64,000 bases of DNA. It comes from Pseudomicrostroma phylloplanum. Taxonomy: Eukaryota; Basidiomycota; Exobasidiomycetes; Microstromatales. Positions 1-9,176 of the stretch are shown in pieces. The notes beneath the pieces are model-generated. The model saw nothing but the letters and a program-made list of their open reading frames with translations. It was not told the DNA's origin and searched no databases. Numbering within the stretch: the stretch's first letter is position 1; every line of letters starts with the position of its first letter. The DNA lies in contig BCHS01000007.1 of the NCBI GenBank assembly GCA_039545275.1, positions 620,001-684,000 of the forward strand, given 5' to 3'. A program made the position numbers and the translations under genes.

Positions 1-156
1 GGACGAGACTTCTCTACCAGGATGAACAACATCTTCGCCATTGCTCCCCCCGACTCGAAGCCCTGGATCTCCATCCCCAAGGGAGGTGGTATCAAGCTGT
101 CGATTGCCGAGGAGCGTGACCAGCGCAGGCGTCAGCGTGAAGCCAGGGAGGCTTAA
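1..156 (+). CDS. RPS4: 40S ribosomal protein S4 (eS4), 3' end only
   Basis: The window opens inside an open frame that ends at a TAA at 154-156 and gives the last 51 residues of a protein. The segment reads [12 protein letters not shown], then [20 protein letters not shown], and ends in a basic tail ([10 protein letters not shown]). This is the C-terminal signature of eukaryotic ribosomal protein S4e: in that family the segment 'F.TR..NIF.I......PWIS.P.G.GI.L.IAEERD' closes the protein. eS4 is a structural component of the small ribosomal subunit. The start and most of the gene lie upstream of the window. Identification rests on a short but very characteristic tail. Confidence 0.88.
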   Translation, partial: GRDFSTRMNNIFAIAPPDSKPWISIPKGGGIKLSIAEERDQRRRQREAREA

Positions 157-910
157 AAGGGTCGAGATGCAGCAGCCATGCTCGTCTTTTCCTTTTGTGT
201 AGTCACTTGTCTTTCCTTCACTGCTTTGCGTCCTGTATACATTCACACCCTCTCTTGACAATACGCAAGCGGTTTCCAGCATTGAGACTAGCTTGCGTGA
301 CTTTGTCCTGACCTCTTCGATGTACGTGGGACTTGGGAGGTTCCGGTGCATCTGTCGAGCAAAAACTCTCATCATCATTCGATGTCCTCCGCATCACTCA
401 TCGCCCCTCTTCTTGTCTACATTCCCTGTAAAATCACGAAAACATTGTCTCAAATCTGCTGCTGAGCAAGAGGTGCTACCTGATGTGTCAATTGCCTGTG
501 TTGAGCACACGGGTGGACCCCTCGATTCGCGATCACTAGTCTACACTGCTGCCTGTCAGACGACGGGGACAGTCTTGGCGCGAGGCAGCAGCGAGTCGGC
601 TGCTCTGGCGCGGCGCGGCGTTGAAGAGATGTTTGTGAACCGGTCCGATGTGCTCGCCATTCATTGCCAACCGATGCGGGGGATGACGCTGACCAAGGCG
701 GTGGGCACCCCGCCAGTCACCTCGAGTGTTGCGCGGGCCACTTATCTCTCCCCCAAGGGACGCCTCGCGGCCCCTCAGCGCCCCGCCCCGCCCGCACGGC
801 TAATGCCAACGTTACCCTCCCACCCTACTTCACCCCCACCGTCCATCCTACCCATCACTCCCATCCCCTCTCCTACTCACTTCTCCCTCTCACACACACA
901 CATACACAAC
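157..910. other. Intergenic region, promoter of the subtilisin gene
   Basis: No gene is supported here. The first part is T-rich and probably holds the RPS4 3' end. The part from about 780 to 905 is C-rich, ending in CA repeats (cacacacacacatacaca) just before the protease ATG, as in many fungal core promoters and 5' leaders. The frame of the protease stays open upstream to about 293, with in-frame ATGs at 320 and later, but the translation there has no signal or domain and I treat it as leader. Confidence 0.5.
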
Positions 911-2953
911 ATGCGCTCACCTCAATTCAGCCTGCTCGCTGCAGCGCTCATCGCAGCCGCACCAGCTGCCATGGCCGCTCCTCGGCCAGCCACACCTCCA
1001 CCTTTCGTACCTGGTGCCTCCCTCTCCAGCTACTCCGTCGACGAGGTCGCCCCCTTGCGCACTCAGGAGACTCACCCCGTCATCGAGGGTTCCTACATGA
1101 TCATGCTCAAGGGTGGTCTTAGCGCCACTCAGTTCCGTGCTCATCAGCAACTCATCAGCACTGCCCAGCTCAGCGCATCCGCCTTCCACGGAGCCGCCGC
1201 CCAGGGAGCGGATGGAATCGGACACATCTACGAACTCGACGAGAGCCTACAAGGCTACGCCGGCAAGTTCACACCGGACGTCATCGACTACATTCGTGCT
1301 CTGCCCGAGGTAGAGTACGTTGAGCTCGACTCGGTCGTCAAGACTACGGAGATGCCCTACGACGGTTCAATGGTCTGGGACACCCCTTACGACGTCTCCA
1401 TCGACGAGTCGGTCTCTGCCCAGAGCGCCCACAGCCAGAACCTCGAGAAGGGAGCTCCTTGGGTGAGTAGAAGAGCGATGTAGAACGGCGTCTCTAGCAT
1501 CCTCCGCCTCGTTTGACGCTGGTGGCGTATCGTACGGCTATCGGAGATCTGACATCCGGCATCATATCTCTCCGTTGCATCTCTTACCGCACAGGGTCTC
1601 TCTCGAGTTTCGCACCGAAAGCAGCTCGGCCTTGGAACATTCTCCAAGTACCTCTACGACTCGCACGCCGGCGAGGGAGTGGTAGCATACATCATCGAGT
1701 GAGTAGACCCTGAGTCAATGGCCATACGATGCGGCGGCGGCGGCGAGGTGTCACGGACAGTGGGAGGCGGGCCGTGTGGCAGGGCAGTCCGCGTTCCGCG
1801 CCACACTGCTCTAGTGCCCGCGGACCCCCCTCGCTGGGCTCAGCCGTGCAGGGACCTCAGTCGGCGTGGAGTAATATCATTCAACTCCGCTCCAGGGTCT
1901 CCCGCAACCGTCGATGGAATGGTGACATACATTAGCAACACGACGCTAACGACATCGACACTCCTCCTCTTACCCGTCTCCAGCACCGGTATCAACATCA
2001 ACCATGTAGAGTTCGAGGGTCGAGCCTCTTGGGGTAAGACCATGCCTGCCGGCTCCACCGACAAGGACGGCAATGGACACGGTACCCACTGCACTGGAAC
2101 TGTCATCTCCAACAAGTACGGTGTCGCCAAGAAGGCAGAGGCCGTCGCCGTCAAGGTCCTGTCCGACTCTGGATCCGGCTCCATGTCCGATGTCACCGGC
2201 GGTGTCCTGTGGGCCGTCGCCGACGCCAAGAAGCGCTCCGCTGAGTTCGCCCTCGCTCCCACCAGCACCAAGTCGAAGAAGCACAAGGGATTCGTAGCCA
2301 ACATGTCGCTCGGTGGTGGAAAGTCGCCTACCCTTGACCGTGCCGTCGACGGTGCTACCAAGTCTGGTCTCGCCTTTGCCGTCGCTGCCGGAAACGAGAA
2401 CCAGGACGCTTGCAACACCTCACCCGCCTCTGCACCTGGCCCCGTCACCGTCGGAGCTTCGACCATCCAGGACGACCGTGCTTACTTTTCCAACAAGGGC
2501 AAGTGCGTCGACGTCTTTGGCCCTGGACTGAACATCCTCTCCACCTGGAACACTGGAAACACCAGCACCAACACCATCTCCGGTACCTCGATGGCTTCCC
2601 CTCACGTGTGCGGTATCCTGGCCTACTACCTCAGCTTGACCGACACCACTTCGTCGTCTTCGTCGAGCGGCCTCTCCTTTATGACCTCCAAGGTCTCTCC
2701 CATGCTCGCTTCGCTGCCCCTGCCCGACTCGATGGCCCTGGTGGCCTTCAAGGCCGCCCAGTGGCTCTTTGGCGCCGAGGAGAGCGTCAACACGTTTGCC
2801 AAGTTCGCAGAGGGACCCATCCTGAACGCCCTCTCCCCCGATGACCTCAAGGTCCTTATTGAGAAGGTAGCCACAAAGGGAGCACTCCACTCACTTGACA
2901 AGGACACGGTCAATTTGCTCGTGTTCAACAATGCCACCGAGACGACCAAGTAG
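911..2953 (+). CDS. Subtilisin-like serine protease, cerevisin/proteinase B type
   Basis: Three exons: 911-1462, 1595-1698 and 1984-2953, giving 541 residues. The second intron is long for this window (285 bp). Residues 1-22 are a signal peptide (hydrophobic LLAAALIAAAPAAMA). Residues about 62-143 form an inhibitor I9 propeptide ending in VEYVELDS. The S8 catalytic domain follows, beginning near SAHSQNLEKGAPWGLSRVSHR. The catalytic triad is Asp219 in YIIDTGIN, His251 in GNGHGTHCTGT and Ser421 in SGTSMASPH, and the AAGNENQD segment carries the oxyanion Asn. The text closely follows vacuolar proteinase B (cerevisin, PRB1): FEGRASWGKT, GVAKKAEAVAVKVL, ANMSLGGGKSP, DDRAYFSNKGKCVDVFGPGLNILS. About 110 residues follow the active-site Ser, also as in cerevisin. 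A vacuolar role in autophagic and general protein turnover is the family expectation, but secretion is also possible because secreted cuticle-degrading proteases share this fold. The start was chosen because it begins a clean signal peptide. Confidence 0.93.
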
Positions 2954-3696
2954 AGGATGAGCTGAAGTAGGTAGAATCTGGGAGACGGCAGCAGCAGGAC
3001 GAAGAAGGGAGGGGTAGAGCAGCTCGCCGTTGTGTTCGAGCGCTTCTCGAAGCGGGAGGGGGGTAATCATCTTGCTCCTTCTTCTTCTTCTTCTTCCCCT
3101 TCTCCATCACTCCTTTGGCGCCTCTCCTCCCCTCATCCAGCACGACCTCCCGCCCCAATTCCTTCCTCCAATTCTCCCTTTGTCCATCCCTCTCTCCCTC
3201 TCTCCATGTTCCTTCCATCAAGGTTGTGTAGCAAGCGAAGAATTCTCAAGCCAAGCCAAGTCAAGATGAAGATGAAATAGTATAAGCATTACAATGAGAG
3301 TGTTCTGCTCCCTGCCTGCCTGGCTGCGTCTCGCTCGCTTGCTACCTTGATACAAGGGATAAGCGAAGTGTGCCAGAGTGAATTCGTGCGTCTCGCGCAA
3401 GAAAGGTAGTAACATTGCAAGCGACACAAGTACAGGGAGGGAGAGGAGAAGAGAGGGGGTATCGCGAGTACAAAACAGGGTGAGAGAGGGACGGGGATCT
3501 ATCTATCTGAAAAGGTGGGAGCATCGAGTTCGACCTCGGCTGTGAGCGTAAAGTAGAAACAGAAACAATGAGGGTGTGTGGAGCGGTGACGAGTGACGAG
3601 TGAGAAGCGAGGGAGAATCCTGATAGGTGACACGGAAAGGACTGAAGACGAAGGTGAGACCACAGAACAGAACAAAGCCACCAGCTCCAATCACAA
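2954..3696. other. Convergent intergenic region (two 3' flanks)
   Basis: This stretch lies between two converging genes and should hold both 3' UTRs. It contains long pyrimidine-rich tracts (about 3068-3110 and 3120-3210). ORFs across it are low-complexity shadows, and I see no gene. Confidence 0.5.
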
Positions 3697-3742
3697 TCAA
3701 TCGAGGGAGATCCTCCTCTGTAGCCCCGGTAAAGGCTGTGCA

Positions 3743-3778
<36 letters not shown>

Positions 3779-5834
3779 TCTCCTGCAGTCCCATTCGCAT
3801 TCGCACTGGGCAGTGGCGGGAGTGGTCCCCTACCTGCCCCACTCGTGCGCCTACCAGCCGAGGTGGCTTGCGTGCCTGTCGTCGTCGTCGTCGTCGTCGT
3901 ACTGGAGTGAAAGCTGGGCGCGTACGCAGAGTGCGTCTTGGTGTTGTATCCAGCTGAGCTCGTCTCCTCCTGCTGATTGGTGTAGAGAAGAGCCCGCGCG
4001 GGTCGTGCACTTGCGGGAATCTGTGTGGTGGGTGAGTATCCCGTTGTGCTCGGGTAGCGCGGCGAGTCGAGGGTGGAGGCGGGGGCATAGTAGGCCGTGT
4101 GGTCCTGGTGTTGCTGCAGGGGAGGCTCGTAGCTCGAGTAGCCACCTGTCGCTCCTTGTCCTTGTCCTTGTCCGCGACCAGCACCTGCGCGATCGAGGGA
4201 GCTGCGACTCTCTCCGTCTACATCGCCGTCCTCGTACTGGTCTTCATTCTCTTCGCCCACTCCAGCTAAGCGGCCATCACCACTCCCACTCCCACTCCCA
4301 CTCCCACTAATCTCCTCTCCCTCCTTCTCCCCCGCCTCAATCTCAACAGGTTGAGCCTCCACTTGTCTCCTTCTAGCCGCTCTCCGGTTGAAGGTCCCCA
4401 GTATCCCGCCCATTGTCTCGTGGGCTTCTTTGAGGCCTTTGCCGAAGTTGAGGGTGCAGAGGATTGCGAGGGTGAGGGTTGTGAGGAGGGAGAGGATGGA
4501 GAGGACGGAGAAGAAGGTGAGACCTGTGGGAGCAGGGAGCGGGGAGGGCGGATGTGATGAGCAATCGTTGGGCAGAGGCAGGTTCAAGTGGTTATCGTAT
4601 GTTCATGCTCACTCAGCCGAACAGTCCTATACTGCTCCTCCGTCTCCGGCTCAAAGATCCTCGTAATCTTGAAGACAAAGTAGGCTACCCCAGCAAGCAT
4701 GCACAGCACGCAAAAGCACATCAAGCTCCTCACCTCCTTCTGCACCGCAATTGCGCTCAAGAACAACATCACAATCGCCGCAGGAATGGCTGCGATGGTG
4801 AGACCGAATTCGGCATCGTGTCGTGTAGAGACGAGGATGAGGTAGGCTATGCAGAATGCTAGGCCGAAGAAGCCGGTGTATTTGAGGAAACAGACAAAGA
4901 TCTGGTAGACGAGCATCATACGTCTCTTGCGTAGGTCGGCACCGATCTTGCGGTAGATTTCCCAGCCAAAGTCTTGGGAGAGCTTGAAGGAGAAGTAGGT
5001 GAGGGGTATCTGCGCCACGCCGACCACGACGGGGACGGCGATGAGGAGAGGCTCGACATCCGGGTAGAGGGTACGCACGGCATTGCAGCGTCGACTACGT
5101 CTTGTTTCACAAGGTACACCCAGCCCTGCCTCATCCTGATTCACGAAAGCATCCCTCACTTGGGAGATCTGCAAAGCTGCAGTGATCAGGAGGGCGATGT
5201 TGAGGATCAGACAACCGTAGATCTGAATGGTGTTGTGCAGCCTAAAGGCGTCCAGCGCCATGACGATGAAGAAGAGAAAGCCAAAGACCAGCAGCGCAAG
5301 AAAGACGGGTACGGTCTTGGCGTCTTGTGAGAGAGTCTCCGTGCGGACCTCTACGATGCCGAACACAGCAGCCACTAGGCCTATCACCGTGACCGATTCG
5401 AGCACAACTACGAGTAGAAACCACGCCGAGTTCCTCGAGGGGATCAATCCCGAGCCCAGCTGACGGGGTGTACTCAGAGGGAGCGCCAGTCCGCGGGAGA
5501 CGTGACTGTTCCCGGCACTCTTGCTCGTATGATCGCCGTTTGAGCGAGCATTCGCCGTACGGGTCCGCTCTGTGAAACGTGAGGATTGGCCACTTGTCTG
5601 GGTCTGGGCGGTACGCTGGGTGCCGTCTCTGGCCAGGCGTGAGGACCCATCGGGAGCATAGGAAGAGGTAGGGGGTTGAGGAGCGGATGTGTATGGTGAG
5701 GAAGAGGTGGATGGAGAGGAAGGAGCGTGGTTGTAGTTGTGACTGTGACTGTGGCTATGAGGGGTTGCGGCTTGGTAGCTGGCGTAGGAGCCACCGGTGT
5801 AGGCGCCGTCGCTGGCAGGGTATGAGGAGGACAT
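3697..5834 (-). CDS. UPF0658 family Golgi membrane protein
   Basis: Two exons on the minus strand, 5834-4613 and 4523-3697 (89-bp intron with a GTGAGC donor), give 682 residues. The first 120 or so residues are Ser/Tyr/Pro-rich and disordered. A block of about seven hydrophobic segments follows, including WFLLVVVLESVTVIGLVAAV, FLALLVFGFLFFIVMALDAF, ILNIALLITAALQI and VEPLLIAVPVVVGVAQIPLT. Between them is a conserved-looking loop, FGWEIYRKIGADLRKRRMMLVYQ. The splice joins a last membrane span (LTFFSVLSILSLLTTLTLAI) to a 250-residue cytosolic-looking tail. The membrane core resembles fungal UPF0658 proteins (S. pombe SPAC1952.10c, reported at the Golgi), whose molecular role is not established. 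The tail holds three short tandem-repeat tracts (poly Gly-Ser, poly-Thr, poly Gly-Ala). Without the splice a gene caller would lose the last membrane segment and the tail. Confidence 0.75.
3741..3787. repeat. Hexanucleotide tandem repeat (gctcct)n in coding sequence
   Basis: About seven copies of gctcct, the last one degenerate, lie near the end of the UPF0658 gene. Read on the coding strand they encode alternating Gly-Ala. The in-frame six-base unit allows length change without frameshift. Confidence 0.85.
3878..3900. repeat. Trinucleotide repeat (gtc)n in coding sequence
   Basis: Seven to eight perfect gtc units. On the minus coding strand they give a poly-threonine run in the tail of the UPF0658 protein. 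Confidence 0.85.
4278..4308. repeat. Hexanucleotide repeat (cactcc)n in coding sequence
   Basis: About five copies of cactcc, encoding alternating Gly-Ser on the minus strand in the tail of the UPF0658 protein. Confidence 0.85.
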
Positions 5835-6201
5835 GATGTCTGGCGACAGCAGCAGCAGCAGCAGTGGTCAGAGAGAGGAGGCTGCCCTCCGGCTTGTGCG
5901 TGGTGAAGAAGACGAGTATGGCAGCGTGAAGGATGGAAGTGAAAGAGGATATAGTAGGAGCGGTGTGCGGGGGAGAGGCAGCTAAAAGTAGACTGGGCTG
6001 GATGGAGCATTTAGACTCGACGTGGGCGCAGCGGGGCGACGCGGGGCCTTGCAGCAGACGAGCAGCAGCAAGCGGGGTGGAGGGCGTGCAGCACCGTGCA
6101 GCCCCAATTCCGGCGGGCCAAGCCGGCGGTACAATCAAACACCACATGTACTTTGCAACGATATGTACATTCGGAGCAGCGGTATCTCCCCTCACTTCCT
6201 G
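5835..6201. other. Intergenic region upstream of the UPF0658 gene
   Basis: A tandem (-/-) spacer of 367 bp. It contains an (agc)6 trinucleotide run at 5847-5864, only about 13 bases upstream of the ATG and so probably in the 5' leader. No gene was seen. Confidence 0.5.
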
Positions 6202-8625
6202 TCATACCAATAACAAAGGGATCATGGCGCGCGTCGGGCCCCACTGAGGCCCCCACACCTCGCCGTCCTGTGTATCAATGTGGTCCACTAGGGATCGGTA
6301 CAGCTCAATGTCAACGTTCCTCTTGAAGATGGCAAAAGAATGCGTCGGCGGATGGGTCTCCATGGCCTTGGGGAAGCAATTGACGCACTGAAGAGCAGGG
6401 GCAAAGAGTGGAGGGCGCTCGGTTCAGCTTGTGAATAGCAGGCACAACCGCCAGCTCTTCATCAGCTATACTCACCACGTCGAAGCTCGACACGCAATTG
6501 GCGCACCGTGTCCAGCAGCCATTGATCTGCCCAAAGCAGACATCGCACAGCACATTCGGATGAGCCAGCGATCTTACATACTCCTCCTCGTGCTGTAAGT
6601 AGGCCGGAGAAAAGGCCTGCTGCTCTTCTTCTGGTGGGGTGCCGGGAAACGCCCCCGGAATCTGCCCACTTCCAGCCATGACGGCGGCATTGCCTGACGC
6701 TTCGCCTCTCTCCTGCAAGCTAAGCCTAGTCAGCTCGATATCGTCTATCGGCAACGGACACATCCAGCGCGATAGTCGGAAAGCTGGACTTGGCGCTGCC
6801 ACGGGCGGTTCAGTATTGACGGCGGTAAAGGTAGAAGCAGACTGCGCAGCATTGCCTACGGGAGGGAAGGCACTTGGTGCCGATGGTCCAGCCGGCGCCG
6901 GCGGTGCAGCAGATCCGTTCATGGCCGGCGCACCTGCTTGAATTCTCAGCCTAGCTTCTTCCCAGCCCCCGTCGTCCGAGTAGAGTGGTGGCAGCAGACC
7001 TTTGCGCTGATCAATGGTGAGATACGGGTTGAGTCGCAGAGGTGTGATGCCCACATTGCCACTCCGCGCCACTTGTTCCGGCGAAGGGATGTAGAGGAAG
7101 AAGTGGTCGGGATTGTGGATGCTGAGACTGTGCTTCTCACATTGCGAGCACAGATTGAACCCTTCGTGAGGCGTCCAGATGGCCGGAAGGTCCCGAGCGT
7201 GCGTTCCTCTGCTAGCTACAGACTTATCTCCGTCGGAGACGACAGAAGGTGTGGCCGTACCCGAGGAAGTATTGCTGCCGTGCGATGCGAGGTCGAGAGG
7301 ACAATTCGCGCAGAGGTAGCGGGCACCTTGACCAATGAGCTCACCACAGAAGGAGCACTGGACGTCGTGACCACTCGAGCCGGTCTGTGCCAGTGTGACA
7401 GACTTCCCTACTGACTCTAACGGCATTGCTACCCGTTCGCCAAGAGTCCGGGTCGACACTGCCATCGCGTCGCCTGACTCTGACAGTCTCGCTGCTGCTG
7501 TCAGCTTCGTGGCTGCTCTGAGCAGAGCCTCCGCCAGATGACCTCTCGCTAGATCAGAGGAGGCATCTTGCGCCAGCGGCTCCAGCAGTCGCAAGACCAT
7601 GTGTATCCCAAGATGGGGAGCATACTGAATGGACTCGCCAGCATCCTCGCAATCACCACACTGAGGGGGATAGCGAGACGGAGTCAGTGCCAGATATTGA
7701 GTACCCCACTGCTACACGTTCGACTCACAAAGCTCGGGCAACCTTCGCACTGCAGGCAAACATAGCGCACTCCCCGTATCGGCTGCACCTCGCAGACTTC
7801 GCAGCCCACCCCTTGATGAGTCGGAACCATCGAAGCCGCGTCCTTGTACCTCACGCTCTGCGCCGCACTGATATGTGGGCCCTGGCTTTGGCTATAGGCA
7901 TACTCGGTCCGCGCATCGTCCTCTGCCTCCTCGTCGACAAGGTCGGGCTGGTAGGGAGCCATCCTTCTGCGTCCATCGAGAGGCGCACGACCAGAGGAGC
8001 GGCTGCTCCCAGACTGACTCAACGGAGCCGAATATCTGGAGCTCCTCTCGACTCGTTCCCAAACTCCGGAAGAGGCCGACCCGTCGTCATCGTCGTCGCC
8101 CCAATCCTCAGTGTGGTGATGGCTGGAGGTACTGCCCTGCGAGGAGGAAGCTCCATCCGAAGAGGCCAGGTCGGAGAGGGAGATCCGAGATGGAACTTGG
8201 ACATGCACGAGCATCTCAATTGGTGGATCTATGGATGGTGTGGATGAGTCTGACCCGGACGAACTGCGGGAACGCATACTCTCGGACGGTCTGAAGTACT
8301 CCAGGGCATCTTGCAGGGATTCATCATCATTGATGTGATACTGATCGGAGAGAACGGAGAGCGAGCTTCTATTTCAGACCACACCTGTATATATACAACA
8401 TTCCTGTACCGTTCACAGCTCTAGTCTCACCCTGATATTGTCATCATCCAACCATTCTATCTCGAATGCCTCTCCTCTAACCAAAGCCAATCTCCTCTGA
8501 AGCTGTGTCCTGAGCTCCTCGCATGTCAGAGCTGCCGCCGAGGGGATGAGGGGCAATCGCGTGAGGCGTTGGCGATGCCTGGCGCTGATCAGCAGCGGGT
8601 CTTGCAGCAAGGAAGCGTTGGTCAT
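6202..8625 (-). CDS. PB1 and triple ZZ-zinc-finger protein, NBR1-like
   Basis: Four exons on the minus strand: 8625-8431, 8340-7729, 7660-6476 and 6387-6202 (introns 90, 68 and 88 bp), giving 725 residues. Residues about 19-80 form a PB1 domain whose acidic loop is created by the first splice (EWLDDDNIR joined to YHINDDESLQDALEYF). Three ZZ zinc fingers follow. The first spans about 243-295 (CEVC, YVCLQC, CGDC across the second splice). The second spans about 367-459 (CSFC, YLCANC, LCSQC, HNPDHFF) and has a Ser/Thr-rich insert. The third spans about 636-685 (CDVC, RCANC, CVNC, THSFAIF across the last splice). PB1 plus several ZZ domains is the layout of NBR1/p62-type selective-autophagy receptors. 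I do not see the Trp-rich FW (NBR1) domain expected after the ZZ array in fungal NBR1 proteins, and no clear LC3/Atg8-interacting motif stands out. It could therefore be a divergent receptor or another PB1-ZZ scaffold. Confidence 0.8.
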
Positions 8626-9176
8626 GATGACATGGGCGAGACATGGACTTAGACGATGCTGCCCTATGTCTTGCAGTCAGTAGCAGGACGCAGTGGATGG
8701 AGACGCCCAGACTGGTCATCCTCTCTCGCTCGCTCCTAAGCTCAGTCTCGCTCAGTCCGCTCAGTCAGGCGGCGCGTGTGCACGGTCCACACAGGAAGAG
8801 GCAACGGCGGTGCAGGGCAAGTAGGTCGGTAGCATTGAAGAGCATGGGAAACAAGTACAACAAGATGCAGAGGAACAATGAGGATGGAACCAAGGTATCG
8901 CGCTGGTATGTATGGTGTTGGTTGAGATTGTGACTGAAAACAGGAAAGAATGCAGCGAGTGTCAGTCGCAATGGCGTCCTTCCGCTCTCTGCTTCCGTTC
9001 CGTCTCTTCTCTCAGGGGTAACATTTTCAGCACAGTCGGTCATCAGACATCTCTGGCGTGAGCGTCCTTAACGATGACCGACCAATCAGGCGCAAATTAC
9101 GTACAAGCATCATCGAGAAGACGTTGCAGATGCAAGCTCGAGCACTCACCTGTGTGTGTGTTGGTTGTTCGCTTTT
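8626..9176. other. Intergenic region, promoter of the PB1-ZZ gene
   Basis: A tandem (-/-) spacer holding the promoter of the PB1-ZZ gene and the 3' flank of the Dbp4 gene. ORFs crossing it show no domain or compositional support. Confidence 0.5.

Noticed and set aside
293..910. Open frame continuing upstream of the subtilisin start
   Set aside because: It is in frame with the protease and has ATGs, but its product has no domain and would bury the clear signal peptide that starts at 911.
8643..8933. 96-codon plus-strand frame between the PB1-ZZ and Dbp4 genes
   Set aside because: Lies over the promoter of the PB1-ZZ gene and shows no domain, signal peptide or splice logic.
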